Below are positions 24,890 through 35,824 of a stretch of DNA of 64,000 nucleotides, piece after piece (position 1 is the stretch's first letter; each line of letters opens with the position of its first letter). The notes below the pieces were generated by a model. That model made no database searches, was not told where the DNA came from, and saw only the letters and a list, made by a program, of their open reading frames with translations. This DNA comes from Marthasterias glacialis (lineage: Eukaryota; Echinodermata; Asteroidea; Forcipulatida; Asteriidae), in the NCBI GenBank assembly GCA_911728455.2, contig OU452230.1:3774256-3838255 (forward strand), in the 5' to 3' direction. A program made the translations under genes and the position numbers.

Positions 24890-25204
24890 GCTTAGCAAGT
24901 TTGTTCGATGAGCACTGTTTCCATTCAGTAGCTTTAAGAATTTGAGCCCTTCTGTATTAATAACAAATATTAATAACATATAATAATAACGTTCATAACA
25001 ATGATATTAACTATAGTAATAAAGTTATAACAATAATATAACCAAAATATATATTGTTATACGGCCCCTTATAAATTGCCTACAATTAACCCCATGCATC
25101 CCTGAAACTCATTCGTATTCATCTCGTCTCAACTCCTTCGTATTCATCATGGTAGCAAAATGGGTTGATATAAGTTGCTGTCATTTATATCAATATGCCC
25201 TAAT
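24890..25204. other. Non-coding DNA, (AAT)-rich
   Basis: A loose aataa/taaca-rich stretch at 24955-25060 and otherwise nothing recognised. It may include the decayed 3' part of the minus-strand SINE that follows. Confidence 0.5.
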
Positions 25205-25366
25205 ATCTACCCTTGCAGGTACCCGTTTACTCATCAAAGGATGAGAGACAACTTAATCTAGTGTCTTGCTCAAGGACACAAGAGTTCAGAACGGGATTCG
25301 AACCCACGCTCCCGTGACTCGGCCACCAGAATTCAATGCGCTAGACCGCTCGACACCACGACACTT
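25205..25366 (-). mobile_element. tRNA-Leu-like SINE, family 3
   Basis: On the minus strand, gtcgagcggtctagcgcatt (A box) and ggttcgaatcccgttct (B box) frame a class II-sized tRNA-like head. It is followed by the body motif gtgtccttgagcaagacact and later by acgggtacctgcaagggtag. The same order is seen at 61328-61682 and 62681-62800. The LINE-like 3' tail seen at 61328 is not evident here. Confidence 0.85.
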
Positions 25367-25690
25367 TGTCGGCAAGGGGGCCAAAAATAATGGAGCCACC
25401 TATACCGCAGATTTCAGCACCCCGTACGGCCAGTGAATCTTCAGGCCGTAAGCGCAGAATTCCGCGGTTGGCAGTGCCCTGAGCTTGAGCCGTGGTGATG
25501 CGATGACTTCTCTTTGATCTGCCATTGTCCCGGAGTAGCCTTTTTTATGTGACTTCCCCGAGGATATTACGCTCAAAATCAAGGACATTTTCGTTTTGTC
25601 AAAACACCTTTTATTCCATTTTAACCAAATCTTCATTGCCGTCGGGTAGGTAGTCACGCTCCGGTAGACAAAGAAAAGGGTCTGGTGAGC

Positions 25691-25708
25691 AAAAAAAAAA
25701 AAAAAAAA
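25691..25708. repeat. Poly-A run
   Basis: Eighteen A residues. The overlapping 120-codon minus-strand frame (25400-25762) reads through it as poly-Phe. It contains a plausible middle part, but no domain I recognise, so I do not call it. Confidence 0.9.
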
Positions 25709-25850
25709 TGAAAAAGATGAACTACATTTGCCATTATTAATTTGTCTTGTCCTTAAAAGCATTTTTGTCGTCTTCGCTGCTAATTTTCTACAGCTAAAAT
25801 GCCGTATACATGGATGAAACTTATTCGATAGATAATAGCTAGACGTAACT

Positions 25851-25982
25851 TTTTGGGATGAACATAGTAAAAATGACTGGAGTGGGATTTGAACCTGCGA
25901 CCTCCGGCTATACGTACCGACGCTCTACCAACTGAGCTATCCAGTCCTAGAATGCTGACTGTCTCCCTATTTTGTCAATATC
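25851..25982 (-). mobile_element. tRNA-derived SINE, family 1, best-preserved head
   Basis: The 72-base head (25875-25946, minus strand) still folds as a class I tRNA. It has seven acceptor pairs (gactgga with tccagtc), a D arm (gctc with gagc), a five-pair anticodon stem with wobble pairs and a T arm around ggttcaaatccc. The anticodon loop acgtata would give GTA, but position 33 is C instead of the near-invariant U, which argues against a working tRNA. The flanks (tattgacaaaatagggagac before, gttcatcccaaaa after) are shared with other copies, so this is a SINE. Confidence 0.85.
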
Positions 25983-26317
25983 TTTGTTCTGTGGGGGATG
26001 TTTCAATTTTTCTCAGATACCAACCCCTCCCTCCCCCGATATTTTGAAAGCAAAGTTGTCTCTGCAAACAAACAAAAATTAGCCTGAAGCCTCAATGATT
26101 ACTCTGAAATCCCGTGCTGAATACTGACAGACATTTGACTTAAAAAGGCGGGGGGGGGAACGACAGGACATGACCAATCCTATACAAAATTTGTTAGTTT
26201 TTTATGGCACCTTACATAAAACAGGTAATCAGCTGTATATCTGAAAATTTCCTTTGTCTGAGTAGCTTCAGACTGTGCTGTTTTCGAACTGGTTTGTTAA
26301 TAATAACTAATAATACC
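25983..26317. other. Non-coding DNA
   Basis: G run at 26151-26158; nothing else recognised. Confidence 0.5.
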
Positions 26318-26510
26318 GTAGCACCTTGTAAACCCTTACAAGGTGCTACAAAAATGGGTCTCGTAATTCAACAACTTAAAAACCCCACATATAGCGCACG
26401 TATCTACCAACAATTAAGTACTCAGGGCGCTTACTGTATTATTTTAAAGACAGGTTTTCGAAGTTCTTCAATTATGAGACCCGTTTATGTAGCACCCATA
26501 CGGGTTTTAT
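26318..26510. mobile_element. Nested hairpin and inverted-repeat element
   Basis: A perfect 14-base-pair stem with a 4-base loop occupies 26318-26349 (gtagcaccttgtaa, accc, ttacaaggtgctac). Its right arm also begins a longer inverted repeat: ggtgctacaaaaatgggtct pairs with agacccgtttatgtagcacc at about 26477-26497, continuing through cgtaattcaa and ttcaattatg. The interior (gcgcttactgtattatttta, aagacaggttttcgaag) matches 42640-42700. Probably a non-autonomous DNA element. Confidence 0.72.
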
Positions 26511-26521
26511 AATACATGAAA

Positions 26522-26640
26522 TTCAGCAGCCACTGGTGCTAGAAACAGCAGGACAAACCCCTTGGTTCTTTTACGTGCATTACACAACGCACGGGACCTA
26601 CAGCTTAACGTCCTATCCGAAGGACGAAACAACATTGGTT
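26522..26640 (-). mobile_element. SINE body fragment (family 3-type)
   Basis: Contains ggttcttttacgtgcattac, gcacgggacctacagcttaa and cctatccgaaggacgaaaca. Together with 40460-40562 it outlines a longer body, because both share agaaaca...aaacacccctt-type and ggttcttttac segments. I recall this string lying downstream of gtgtccttgagcaag SINE heads in other invertebrates; that link is from memory, not shown by one continuous copy here. Confidence 0.5.
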
Positions 26641-26776
26641 GAGTATAACACTGTATTATAAAAACAAATTACAAATCATTACCCCCCCCCCCATCTTTGT
26701 AAAATTGTTAAAAGTGGCTTATATGCACCCTTTTATTGTTTACCTGCACATCTTAGACGGAGCCTGGCATGATGAT

Positions 26777-26845
26777 TAGGTTTTCAGTTCCTACCTGATT
26801 ACGTGGCTTACATAATTTGGGTTTCCCTCTCATGTCCATTGTTTT
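26777..26845 (+). mobile_element. SINE family 2 body fragment
   Basis: ggttttcagttcctacctga, ttacgtggc and ggtttccctctcatgtc parallel the body of 21742-21970; the tRNA-like head is absent. Confidence 0.6.
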
Positions 26846-26938
26846 CTCTACAAAGGTGTCTTCAGCCCTACTTTGAAAAACCGTTGAAATATCTTAAGAA
26901 AACAAATTCTATAGCATTTTACATGTACAAAATTGTTA

Positions 26939-26985
26939 ATGGCCTCACGTTTCGACCTTATAAGAGTCTTTGTCAATAGCTTTTT
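26939..26985 (+). repeat. Truncated CCTCACGTTTCGA arm
   Basis: aatggcctcacgtttcgacc followed by agagtctttgtcaa, matching the left arm at 46573-46621. Confidence 0.7.
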
Positions 26986-27036
26986 TCTTACATGTACTCC
27001 GTTTCAAACTTTCAAGATGACCTGTTTGGTGTGCAG

Positions 27037-27180
27037 TCATCTCGACTCAAATCCATCTCGACTCAAAACCATCTCGACGCAAAACCGACTGGACTCAGGT
27101 CAAGTCGACTCAAATCCATCTCGACTCAAAACCGACTCGACTCATTAGCAATACCAACTCGACGCATCACCAATACCAAC
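27037..27180. repeat. Short degenerate tandem repeat (TCGACTCAAANCC)
   Basis: Roughly ten copies of a 13-16-base unit such as tcgactcaaatccatc, with variants tcgacgcaaaaccgac. Part of it (27069-27094) is the left half of an inverted repeat whose other half is at 27651-27676. Confidence 0.8.
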
Positions 27181-27381
27181 ACACTTTATGATGATTGATG
27201 TAATTACGGCGCTGTCCAATTCAGTTGACTTGTAAACCATTAAACTGTAAACATGTTTTGTGGTATTAAAATATCATTACAAATTCAAACAGTTGTAATT
27301 ATTATTAACATTATTTCCAATCTCCTGGTCTTGGTAGGCATGTGTGTATATTGGGCATACCGCGCAAGATAAGTGCAAAAG

Positions 27382-27589
27382 TACTACTCAACTACTCAAC
27401 TACTCAACTACTCAACTACTCAACTACTCAACTACTCAACTACTCAACTACTCAACTACTCAACTACTCAACTACTCAACTACTCAACTACTCTACTACT
27501 CAACTACTCAACTACTCAACTACTCAACTACTCAACTACTCAACTACTCAACTACTCAACTACTCAACTACTCAACTACCCAACTACCC
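27382..27589. repeat. (CTACTCAA)n octanucleotide array
   Basis: About 26 tandem copies of ctactcaa, with one ctactcta variant near the middle and ctacccaa at the right end. An 8-base unit leaves all frames open, which explains the three overlapping Ser-Thr-Thr-Gln-Leu-Leu-Asn-Tyr frames. Confidence 0.97.
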
Positions 27590-28005
27590 TGCTCATGAGC
27601 GTAAACACCAGGGGTGGTTGGGGGATATATCTTGAGTCGAGATAGCGTGCGTCCAGTCGGTTTTCCGTCGAGATGGCCCTACACCACCTGTTTGATGGCC
27701 TTTAATTTGCTTTCAAAGAAGTGGTTTTCGATTACCTCAAAAAAAATAAGTTCAAACTGTGCTGTGCTGACTGCACAAAGACTGAGCTGGAATCGTAGAG
27801 GAATAAGGGGCACCATTAAAAGAGTGACTCAACACTTAACAGGCAGAATCACCGGGAAAATCTAGACTGACTATAAACTTTTGACTGACTATCCATCAAG
27901 TTTGCTGATCGCTGAAAACTGTTAACAATCGGACCGCCAATCCGGCCGCTACTCACAACTACGTCCCCCACCAAAAAATAAATAAAGAAAGAAACACACT
28001 AAAAA
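27590..28005. other. Spacer between the two octanucleotide arrays
   Basis: Holds the right half of the inverted repeat (27651-27676) and an 83-codon plus-strand frame (27614-27865) without recognisable features. Confidence 0.5.
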
Positions 28006-28218
28006 ATACTTAACTACCCAACTACCCAACTACCCAACTACCCAACTACCCAACTACCCAACTACCCAACTACCCAACTACCCAACTACCCAACTACCCA
28101 AGTACCCAAGTACTCAAGTACTCAACTACTCAACTACTCAACTACCCAACTACCCAACTACTCATTTACTCAACTACTCAAATACTCAAATACAAAACTA
28201 CAAAACTACAAACCTACA
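28006..28218. repeat. (CTACCCAA)n octanucleotide array, sister of 27382-27589
   Basis: Starts as pure ctacccaa (about 12 units), drifts to gtactcaa and ctactcaa, then to ctacaaaa and atacaaaa, and fades into A-rich DNA and a short (GAAA)n at 28252-28266. The array at 27382-27589 is mainly ctactcaa with ctacccaa only at its end, so the two share a unit family. Confidence 0.95.
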
Positions 28219-29113
28219 AAAATACAAAAAATACATAAATACAAAAAAAAAGAAAGAAAGAAAAAAATAAAAATACAAAATACAACAACAAAAACAATTA
28301 TTTTGCAGTTACTATACCGAGATGCTTTGTTGCCGAAGCCCCTAAAAGTTAAAGTCAAATTCAAAGCCTAAATTCGGAGCCCCTATTTCGTGAATGGCTT
28401 CAAAATGGCCGACGCTGAAAAAAATGGGGCCCTGAGTCTTTGATTCGACAATCCTGTAAGCCACTGCAATAAAAAATATTACAACCGTTCTTAGAATATC
28501 TATATGCACGCGGTTTGGTCGCAAAATTGTAACCAACATACATCCCAACTCAATCATTGTGTGCAGATAATGTCATTTTCATTCCAAAACAATGAAATGC
28601 CTAAACCACTATCTATTCAAACCTGAACAAAAGCTTAATCCAACGCGAATAATTCCTTTAAAACATTGTATGAAGGACAATCAATTGGCCTTCACCGCCC
28701 CTATTGTTTTGACATTACAAAAACAAAATTCTTTACCTTGAAAAAAAAAATCAGGTTATCCCGCTCCTTTGATGTATTTCATAAAGAATTTGAAAATTAT
28801 TGTTAATGTATTATCTATAATTAGGGCACCTGTTTCATACTTGGGTTCTCATTTTCGGCCGACCATAATTGGCTGCCGACCCTAATTCTCGTGTGTTTTC
28901 TGTTGCCGTCTCTACCTGGTACATTATACATTATACATGTACATGTATTTATTCTTAAAGTTTATTTATTCTTAATGTTTCTGATTGACAGAGCAAGAAC
29001 GATGTTGTACGGGCATTATGATTCATTTGTGTGTGCCCAGACAACAACATGAGCTGGGAATATATATTAAAAACAAAACAAATACACAAACAAAATTAAA
29101 ATAAAAAAGTTGG
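28219..29113. other. Non-coding DNA
   Basis: A-rich at the left, then unique sequence; short acatgt/acatta repeats near 28920-28945. No gene seen. Confidence 0.5.
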
Positions 29114-29235
29114 AGTGTCTTGGCCAGGCTTGTGCACTTAACTCAATAATGGTGTTTTCATTGAGTGTGGGGTTCACTTCCTTGTAGCGGCACCTGTGTC
29201 GTTGAGAACACAACCGTAATGCTTTACCATCGAAT
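29114..29235 (+). mobile_element. Degenerate tRNA-Leu-like SINE, family 3
   Basis: gtgtcttggccaggcttgtg, then gagtgtggggttcacttcct, then ggcacctgtgtcgttgagaa and acacaaccgtaatgcttt follow the family-3 order with many substitutions. Confidence 0.7.
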
Positions 29236-29512
29236 CGGGCATTTAAATGTTGGTCCGCGCCGTGTTATGTACGAGTATGAATGCACTTTTGTAAGTGCAT
29301 AGGATACTGAGCATGAAGGGAGAGGGTCTTGCCCCGGTGTTTCTGACAGTGCAAGCAAATTTCCCAATGGTGCATGTTAACGTCTAAAAGGTTCTTTGAT
29401 GAATTGGACTTTATTCAATATGTCCTTCTTCTTGAAAACCCTCAGCACTGCGTGTATATCTCTTTAATAAGGTGACCCTGATGGCGGGACACACAAGACC
29501 TAAACCTAATAA

Positions 29513-29632
29513 ATGACGTCAAATTTCATGAAAAATGTCACGACTTTCCCCAGTCGCGAAATTTGACGTCAGATTTTATGTCTGCGTATTTCCCGGGTCG
29601 GGGGAAAGTCGCAGGCATGAAATTTGACGTCA
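29513..29632. repeat. Hairpin with GACGTCAAATTTCATG arms
   Basis: atgacgtcaaatttcatg plus cgactttcccc (29513-29550) pair with ggggaaagtcg plus catgaaatttgacgtcat (29600-29632). A third gaaatttgacgtca lies inside the loop at 29557-29570, so two alternative folds are possible. Confidence 0.8.
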
Positions 29633-29743
29633 TATTTCGCCACCATCCTAAAGCATTTTGATATCACTGAGTTTACTAATATTAATATTATTATTGAAAA
29701 GCATTAACGTAGCAGAAAATGTCTTTGTAGCTTTTGCTCTCAA

Positions 29744-29887
29744 TAGACCAATCCAATAAGCCCCGCCATTGCTGTACTGACCAATCACAGACGTGATTGC
29801 ACAACCAAAAGTCCGACAAAAGTCCGACAAACACTTCGGTGCATACGGCGCGCGTGCACAGTGGGCGGGGCTCAATGTATCGGTCTA
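29744..29887. mobile_element. 144-bp TIR element with TAGACCAAT ends
   Basis: The left end tagaccaatccaataagccc and the right end (complement of gggctcaatgtatcggtcta) form inverted repeats reaching into ccccgcc. An internal direct repeat aaagtccgacaa occurs twice in a row. The two minus-strand frames over it (75 and 67 codons) start and stop outside and are not gene-like. Confidence 0.82.
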
Positions 29888-30991
29888 ATGCCAACCATTT
29901 TGAAATATTATTTTTTTAAAGAGGGAACCATACATGTTGATTATACTTTTTGAAAAAGTAGCCCTGGTTGTAAAGAGTGTTAGTGTCTGCGTTTTTGGCG
30001 CTTCATGTGAATGAAGACTAACGTCCCTACAACGCTGCTCTAGCCTAGATGCATTCTGCAAGGCAGTAATGACGGTACAATAAAAGGTGCAAGGTGCGAT
30101 CAAATGAACCCAGACAGTGTTCTCTCATTCGTTACAATGTAAACTACCCTTAGCAGAGACGCCCTACATTTAGATTCAGTTGTTACATTTACTATACTGT
30201 TAGTATTTTTTTTAGATTATGTTATAATTATTCACACTTTTTTTTTATTCATTTTGTATTACTTTTTGTATTTTGTATTTTATTCATTTACTTGTTTATG
30301 GTTATGCGCAAGGGCGTAGATCTCTCTACCGAAAATTGGGGGGACGTGCGCGTGCAAGCCTTGGAAGATCGTAAATCTAGCTTGGCCGGAAATAAGCCCA
30401 AATAGCATTCCGCGCTTGGTTCATCTTTGTATGCGCCGCCGACAGGGCAATGTTTGATAAACACAAAATCATTTCACCCATCACCATTCGAACATTATCA
30501 GTTCTTTGAAGAAAAATGTATGAAAAACCCGAAACCACTCACGTTTACTTTCCCCAAAATGCTGTATATTGTTGTTTTTATTTACCATCCTTTTTGTTTG
30601 GGGGGGGGGTGGGGGTAAAACAATCGGGGGACATTTGATATGCTATCCCCCACCAATCGACGCATTTAGTTATGCGTGTTGTTTGCTTGTTTGCATTTCT
30701 TTCCATTCATTTCCATGAGTTTTTGTTCTAGAGGGTGGGCCGGGTTGGGTTGAAGATGGAGGTCGCTGAGAAGTAGACTAAATGCCACAGAATAACCGTT
30801 TGGTTTGGCCTCATCGTGGGCAATGCCAGGGTCTTTCAATCTTTCCTTGCGGTTATTAATATTTACTTTCCTGATGTTATTAAGGGTTGGAATACTTTTT
30901 GAAAAAGCAATCAATACATGATCAATGTTTCTAACCAGACCAGGAGGTTTACCATCTTGACGGATAATTTTGCGAGAGGTCTTCTTAAAGG
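29888..30991. other. Non-coding DNA
   Basis: T-rich stretch at 30195-30300 and G run at 30600-30609. The string gcaagggcgtagatctctct at 30308 resembles the edge of a common invertebrate repeat, but I could not delimit it. Confidence 0.5.
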
Positions 30992-31285
30992 CACTAAAGC
31001 TGATAGTATAATGTTCTCATTTTGTGTGATTCGTATAACTTTATAAAGGGGAAAAACCTGTGAAAAATTGGGCTCATTCCGTCGCCTGAGAAAGGATAAA
31101 AATAGTGAAAAACCGTGCACACTTTTCGGCATTTTAATACATAGTCCTTAATTTCAATTGTTGCAAACTAAAATGGGGGTCTTCAAAATTTATTTTCACG
31201 ATGCTGACAATATTTCAGACAGAAATATTTCTATGGAAGATTGATACTGGTGTGAACTTCATAATCCATAGGCTTTCAGACTGAG
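30992..31285 (+). repeat. Interspersed repeat superfamily R4
   Basis: Ordered anchors: aaagctgatagtataatgtt, tgtgtgattcgta, cctgtgaaaaattgggctca, agtgaaaaaccgtgcacact, gtccttaatttcaattgtt, gggtcttcaaaatt, atatttcagacagaaatatt, gatactggtgtgaacttc. The same series is found at 38229-38690 (interrupted), 49010-49305 and, reversed, 35825-36090. Ends and class are not clear; there is no coding frame shared between copies. Confidence 0.82.
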
Positions 31286-32825
31286 ACTAAAAAAAAGAAC
31301 CAAAAAAATCGATGAAAAACCAATCCTGTATTTTACCTTTAACTATCACCTAATTGATTTTCTAAATGACTTTTTTTTGACGTTGCATAATTTAATTGTT
31401 CTATTTAAAATTATGGCCTTTACATCTAATCACACACCAAAGGGAAATAATCTCTGATAATTAAAGCTTTAATGAGCTTTTTTTAAATTATTTTTTTATT
31501 TAATATTTCTCTTTATAATCTTTTAAAGAGGAATTCAAAGGAAAATTCCGCGACACATATAAAGTTTAATCTGTCCCATGTTATTTTGTTCCAACAGAAA
31601 ACAACACCATATACTCATAATTCGAAGTTGAAATGAATGAATCGTTGCATAGATTTTGCAATCTAGGCCCCCGACCTTGGTTTTTGTTTCCTCCTCTTCT
31701 TTTCTTTCTTCTTTTTCTTCTTCTTCTTACATAGAATAATTTTAGTGGAAAATTACAATTCTTTCTGAGACGTTTCTAATACTCGTATCCTCTCAACGGC
31801 ACGGCACGTGATTAAACGAAAATCACAAAGAAAGTAATCGAATTCTCAATCAATCATGTAAGTTTGACATCCTTTTTTTATGTCATTTTCGAATGAAACG
31901 AATGCCTCGTGCCCTTAAAAATTCACTCAAGGGGCTCACATTTGAACATCATATGACTCGCCTGCAGTGTCAATAGGCAAGGCGAAGAAAACAACTTGTC
32001 ATTGCAGGAGGCTTTCTGCAAATTAAAATAAGGGTCGTGAGACAGTTATAGACGACGTCAGAGTATTCACACAGACAACGTGTTCGCAGAACTTAAATGT
32101 GGCCAAGGGGAGTCCAAACTCCCCCGTACCTATTATGTAACCTCAACCTGAATGTAGTCTCAACCATGTAGGGCGATAGTGGGTGCCACACAATCAGGCG
32201 ACCTTATTCACACAAGAGCATTTCCTTAAATACAAACTTGATTATAATTTACCTTTTCGAAGAAATGTGTACATTTTCAAATGTGGTGTCAAGGTATTGA
32301 GGAACTGAAGTGATGAGAATTTTTTGTTTTTTGTTTTGTTACTCGGTGTGCAAAAGAGTTTAAAACAGACACTCGTTTTTCCCCCATGTCACTCTTGCAA
32401 AGAGACATATGGCGGACAACTACTTTTTTTTTTTTTATAGTGAAAGACGGTTATTGTTTTTTAACTTGAACCAGAGTAAAGTTGGCTCCAATTTCACTCA
32501 AAAAGGGTGATGCACATTGAGTTTCATTCTCAAAAGAGCCAAAATGATGCCACTCGGGAGAGAGAGTGAAATGTGCACCTTTTTTACATTCAGAGAATGC
32601 TAAAACACACGACTTATGGACAAAATACAGGATTGATTGGTAATTGTGGGCGGAGTGTTGGGGGGGGGGGGGCTCACACACATTTGATTAAAACATTTGA
32701 TTAAAAAAAAGCAAACAAACAAAACAGTGTATCGTTGTTTATACTAAACGTGAGTACCTAATTTGATGAACTGTTCACATAGTTATGATTATATTAAATG
32801 AAAACTAGGGGAATGAAAAATGTGG
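31286..32825. other. Non-coding DNA
   Basis: Pyrimidine-rich cttctt runs at 31690-31730. No frame above 76 codons, nothing recognised. Confidence 0.5.
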
Positions 32826-33043
32826 ATGATAATCAATAGTAAAGACAATTCTTATATAGCGCATATCACCGTAAAACCTCTATGCGCCGTAGACAAAAAA
32901 GACAAAAAAGGAGAGAAGTTCGCAAAGGACAATGATGACACTGGGTAAACAGTCGTGTCTTAACCCGGGTTTTAAATGGATCAGTAGTTTCAACCAGTTT
33001 GTTGGTCAACTGTTCCAAAGTTGCACGGCACACTCTGAAACGA
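32826..33043 (-). mobile_element. LINE (non-LTR retrotransposon) 3' end, decayed
   Basis: On the minus strand, about 33043 to 32930 translates with one stop as ...AVQLWNS-PTNWLKLL..., then HLKPGLRHDCL. This matches the pattern (A)P-LWN-LP ... FK--LKTHLF that ends the reverse-transcriptase protein of L2/CR1-like LINEs. It is followed by a 3' tail containing atatgcgctatataagaat (32835-32853). Only about 220 bp of the element remain and the frame is broken. The tail resembles that of the SINE at 61328-61682. Confidence 0.7.
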
Positions 33044-33154
33044 TATGGTATTCCTTTTAATATTTACCTACAGAAATTGCATACCTGCTAATCGATTTTA
33101 GACCTTGGCCGGGCACCCTTCCCCACTCCATTTTTTAAAACAACATAACACGCG

Positions 33155-33240
33155 ACTAGGGGTACGGTGATAGGGTTTGCAAGCTGAATCTTGCCCCTGC
33201 CTTTCACCTCTGTGGACCCCAGTTCGAATCAAAGTGGACC
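33155..33240 (+). mobile_element. SINE family 2 head fragment
   Basis: ctttcacctctgtggacccc followed by the B box cagttcgaatc matches 49550-49590 (ctgtcacctctgtggacccc, ggttcgaatccc). The body is missing after about 33240. Confidence 0.72.
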
Positions 33241-34143
33241 ATCCAGAGTGTCAAGTGCGTAAACATTCAGTCGAGAGAGTTATTCTACTTCAATAAAATT
33301 AGAATGTGATTCCACGACACTCTCGTAGACTCGTTCGATAATCATGTCCAGCCAGCAAGCAACAATGGCCTTCGGAGGTACGATTGACGTGATATCCTAC
33401 CGAACACTTCCATGTTTAGGACACCGTTGTAAACCTCCTCATTGCCCGATGGCCTCCAACAATAATTGGAGGGCAACACCTTTGATGAGACGAAGTTTAA
33501 ATATAGACATATAGTTGCTAATGATCGGGACAACAAATGAACAGTTTTCAATCGGGAAGCTTATGCTTTCAAAAGCTTTCTTAGAAACTTGAAACTACTT
33601 GTCCTGAACGCTATTTCCGCATGAGTACCAACCCCGGTAAGGATAGTGTCCCATAAAAATATTAAGTTCTTGTTTCAATTATTTAAATCGTATTAATGAG
33701 CACAAATAAAAATATTTAAAAAAAACCACATGAATGCTCTCTTCGCTACGGAGCCCGGGAAGTGACATGCCAAACTATTTTTCTTCGTTTTCTCGCCAGA
33801 AGAAATGTCAAAACTTCGTTTCTCGTGAAAATATACTTCTGAATTATAATTCGCCGAATAACTTTTTCTAGCATGAGATGGTTATGGCGTGGAGGGACAA
33901 GACCGTGGGAACGGGCTTATTTGCACCCGATTTTGCACCCGGATAGAACACCTGTTTATTTAGGTGTCTTTACTGAATGTGAACTGGATGACAAAGTGTA
34001 ATTGCTTTTTTATTTAATTATTTATTTATTTTCTATTTTATTTTTTTCAAAAACACTTGTTTCTATTTATTTGTGTACGTTGCTTCATCCCTTGTTTTCG
34101 GTTTTAATGTCACTTCATAACAAGCTTGGAAAAGAAATCGGCC
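33241..34143. other. Non-coding DNA
   Basis: A 69-codon minus-strand frame (33342-33551) has no motif. T-rich at 34005-34050. Nothing recognised. Confidence 0.5.
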
Positions 34144-34200
34144 CTTTGTCCATTTGTCCATTTGTCCCTTTGTCCATTTGTCCATTTGTCCATTTGTCCC
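34144..34200. repeat. (TTTGTCCA)n octanucleotide array
   Basis: Seven units of tttgtcca or tttgtccc in tandem. Together with the 27-28 kb arrays this is a third octanucleotide repeat in the window, of unrelated unit. Confidence 0.95.
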
Positions 34201-34664
34201 CAGCGGGGATTTTTTGTTTTGTTTTTATATTGTCATGATCAGTGGGCTATAAGAAATAAGCGTTGAAGGTTCTCCGTCTGACATCTTGAACCAAACCGAT
34301 CTTATCGACTTCCCATCACAGGTTTGCTGATTCTATATTTAGGCGCAAGTGCCACGATGTGCACTTTGAAGAATTCCCATGCTTTATGTAGATCTAATAA
34401 ATACAGCAGAGGATCTTTCACCAGCGTTCAGTGAGTGTGTTTTCAGTGACACGGCCAGTCCTGGTTAACAGCAATTATCACTGCATGAGTTACATTTCCC
34501 AGGAATTTCACGGACTGTCAGGATTCCTGGCTTAAGATAGGTCAGCCATTGTTCGACGTTTCCTAAATAATTTACCACGTCTGGGTGTTGTAATCACATT
34601 TGCGGGACTTAAGAGTGTTTTGGAACATGAATCAAGACAATATGCTGCACCTACATGTGGTCCA

Positions 34665-34910
34665 AGACTTAAACGTAGCCCTGGACCTTAATGTCACCTT
34701 TGAATTTAAATGTAGCCCAAACCTTAATGTAACCCAACCCTGAACTTAAATGTAGCCCAAAACCGTAATGTAACCCAACCCTGAACTTAAATGTAGCCCA
34801 AACCGTAAATGTAACCGAGGACCTTAATGAAAACCCAACCCTGAATTTTAATGTAGCCCAAACCTTAATGTAGCCCTAACCCTGTACTTAAAATGTAACC
34901 CATGCTTTTC
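34665..34910. repeat. ~41-bp minisatellite (TTAATGTARCCC)
   Basis: Five imperfect units of about 41 bp. Each is two half-units of the type cttaaatgtagcccaaa and ccttaatgtaacccaaccc. The third unit is stretched by about 20 bases. A reversed aatgggttacatt-like string follows at 34924-34938. Confidence 0.88.
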
Positions 34911-35369
34911 TTAAGATCCATAAATGGGTTACATTTAGTGACATTGTATGGGGTTAAGTTTAAGCCTGGACAACATGCTGATTTCAGGCTTTATGTAGTT
35001 AGTGCACGCAATGATATCATCACATTGCTATTGTTTTGAGTGTAGCAATCGAATGTGATTCAGTTTGCTGACAATGGATAAGTTTGAAGGTGTCGTAACA
35101 TATTGTTCAGCGTATAGGCTTGACTTTGTTTTTGTTTTTTTGTTTTCTTTTCTCCTTGACCAAAACGTTTTTCAATTAAACCACCATAGATTTTCCCTCT
35201 TGAGATGCTATCTGACCATCACGGTTGGTCGCTCTTTATTACCCGGTGAGTGAAAAGGCTGTCCGGGATCAATGGAAAAGGTCACTCTCATTAAACATCG
35301 GATGAAGTTATCTATGTTTAACCGACGAGTGTGATGGTGTTCCTTTTCCCCTCACAGTAACATTGGTTA
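34911..35369. other. Non-coding DNA
   Basis: A 62-codon frame at 35065-35253 ends at a donor-like string (cccg then gtgagtg, 35244), but has no matching acceptor or domain. Confidence 0.45.
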
Positions 35370-35690
35370 TTGTCAAACACCGGTATTCACACTTTATGTA
35401 AACCAACATATACATTGAAACAAAAACATGAAAGTTTAAGTTAGCTAAATCGGTCGTCAGGTCATCAGAGTCACACAAAGATGATAGTGAAAAATCTAAA
35501 AAAAACTTGTAATGTTTTCATTGCTTTCAAACATAAAGTTTTTGGTTTACTAAATTCTCAAAAACTATGGCATTTCGAGTAAAATTATTTCATAGGAAAT
35601 GTTCTACCATGACCACCTTTATACCGTGTAAGTTGTGCACAAATCTGTAAACATTTATCTTTTCACTCTTGCCAATGCTGTGCAAACATA
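35370..35690 (+). repeat. Interspersed repeat superfamily R5
   Basis: Anchors cactttatgtaaaccaacat, catgaaagtttaagtt, atttcataggaaatgttcta, tataccgtgtaagttgtgca and atcttttcactcttgccaat match 43235-43580 in order; the right half also matches 23540-23650. Confidence 0.75.
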
Positions 35691-35824
35691 AGGGAGCTTT
35701 GTGATGATTTCTCCAGGATCAAATTGACCAACCCTGCATGTGTTCAAATATTTTATTACATGACTACAATTTACAGCCGGGTGACCATGGTGAGAAACCA
35801 AATGCTCACCTGTTTTTAAGGTAT

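Noticed and set aside
25875..25946. Functional tRNA-Tyr(GTA) gene
   Set aside because: The cloverleaf is good, but position 33 is C, there is no intron as expected in animal tRNA-Tyr, and both flanks match other SINE copies.
27342..27645. Three overlapping Thr-Gln-Leu-Leu-Asn-Tyr repeat frames
   Set aside because: An eight-base tandem unit gives the same peptide in all three frames.
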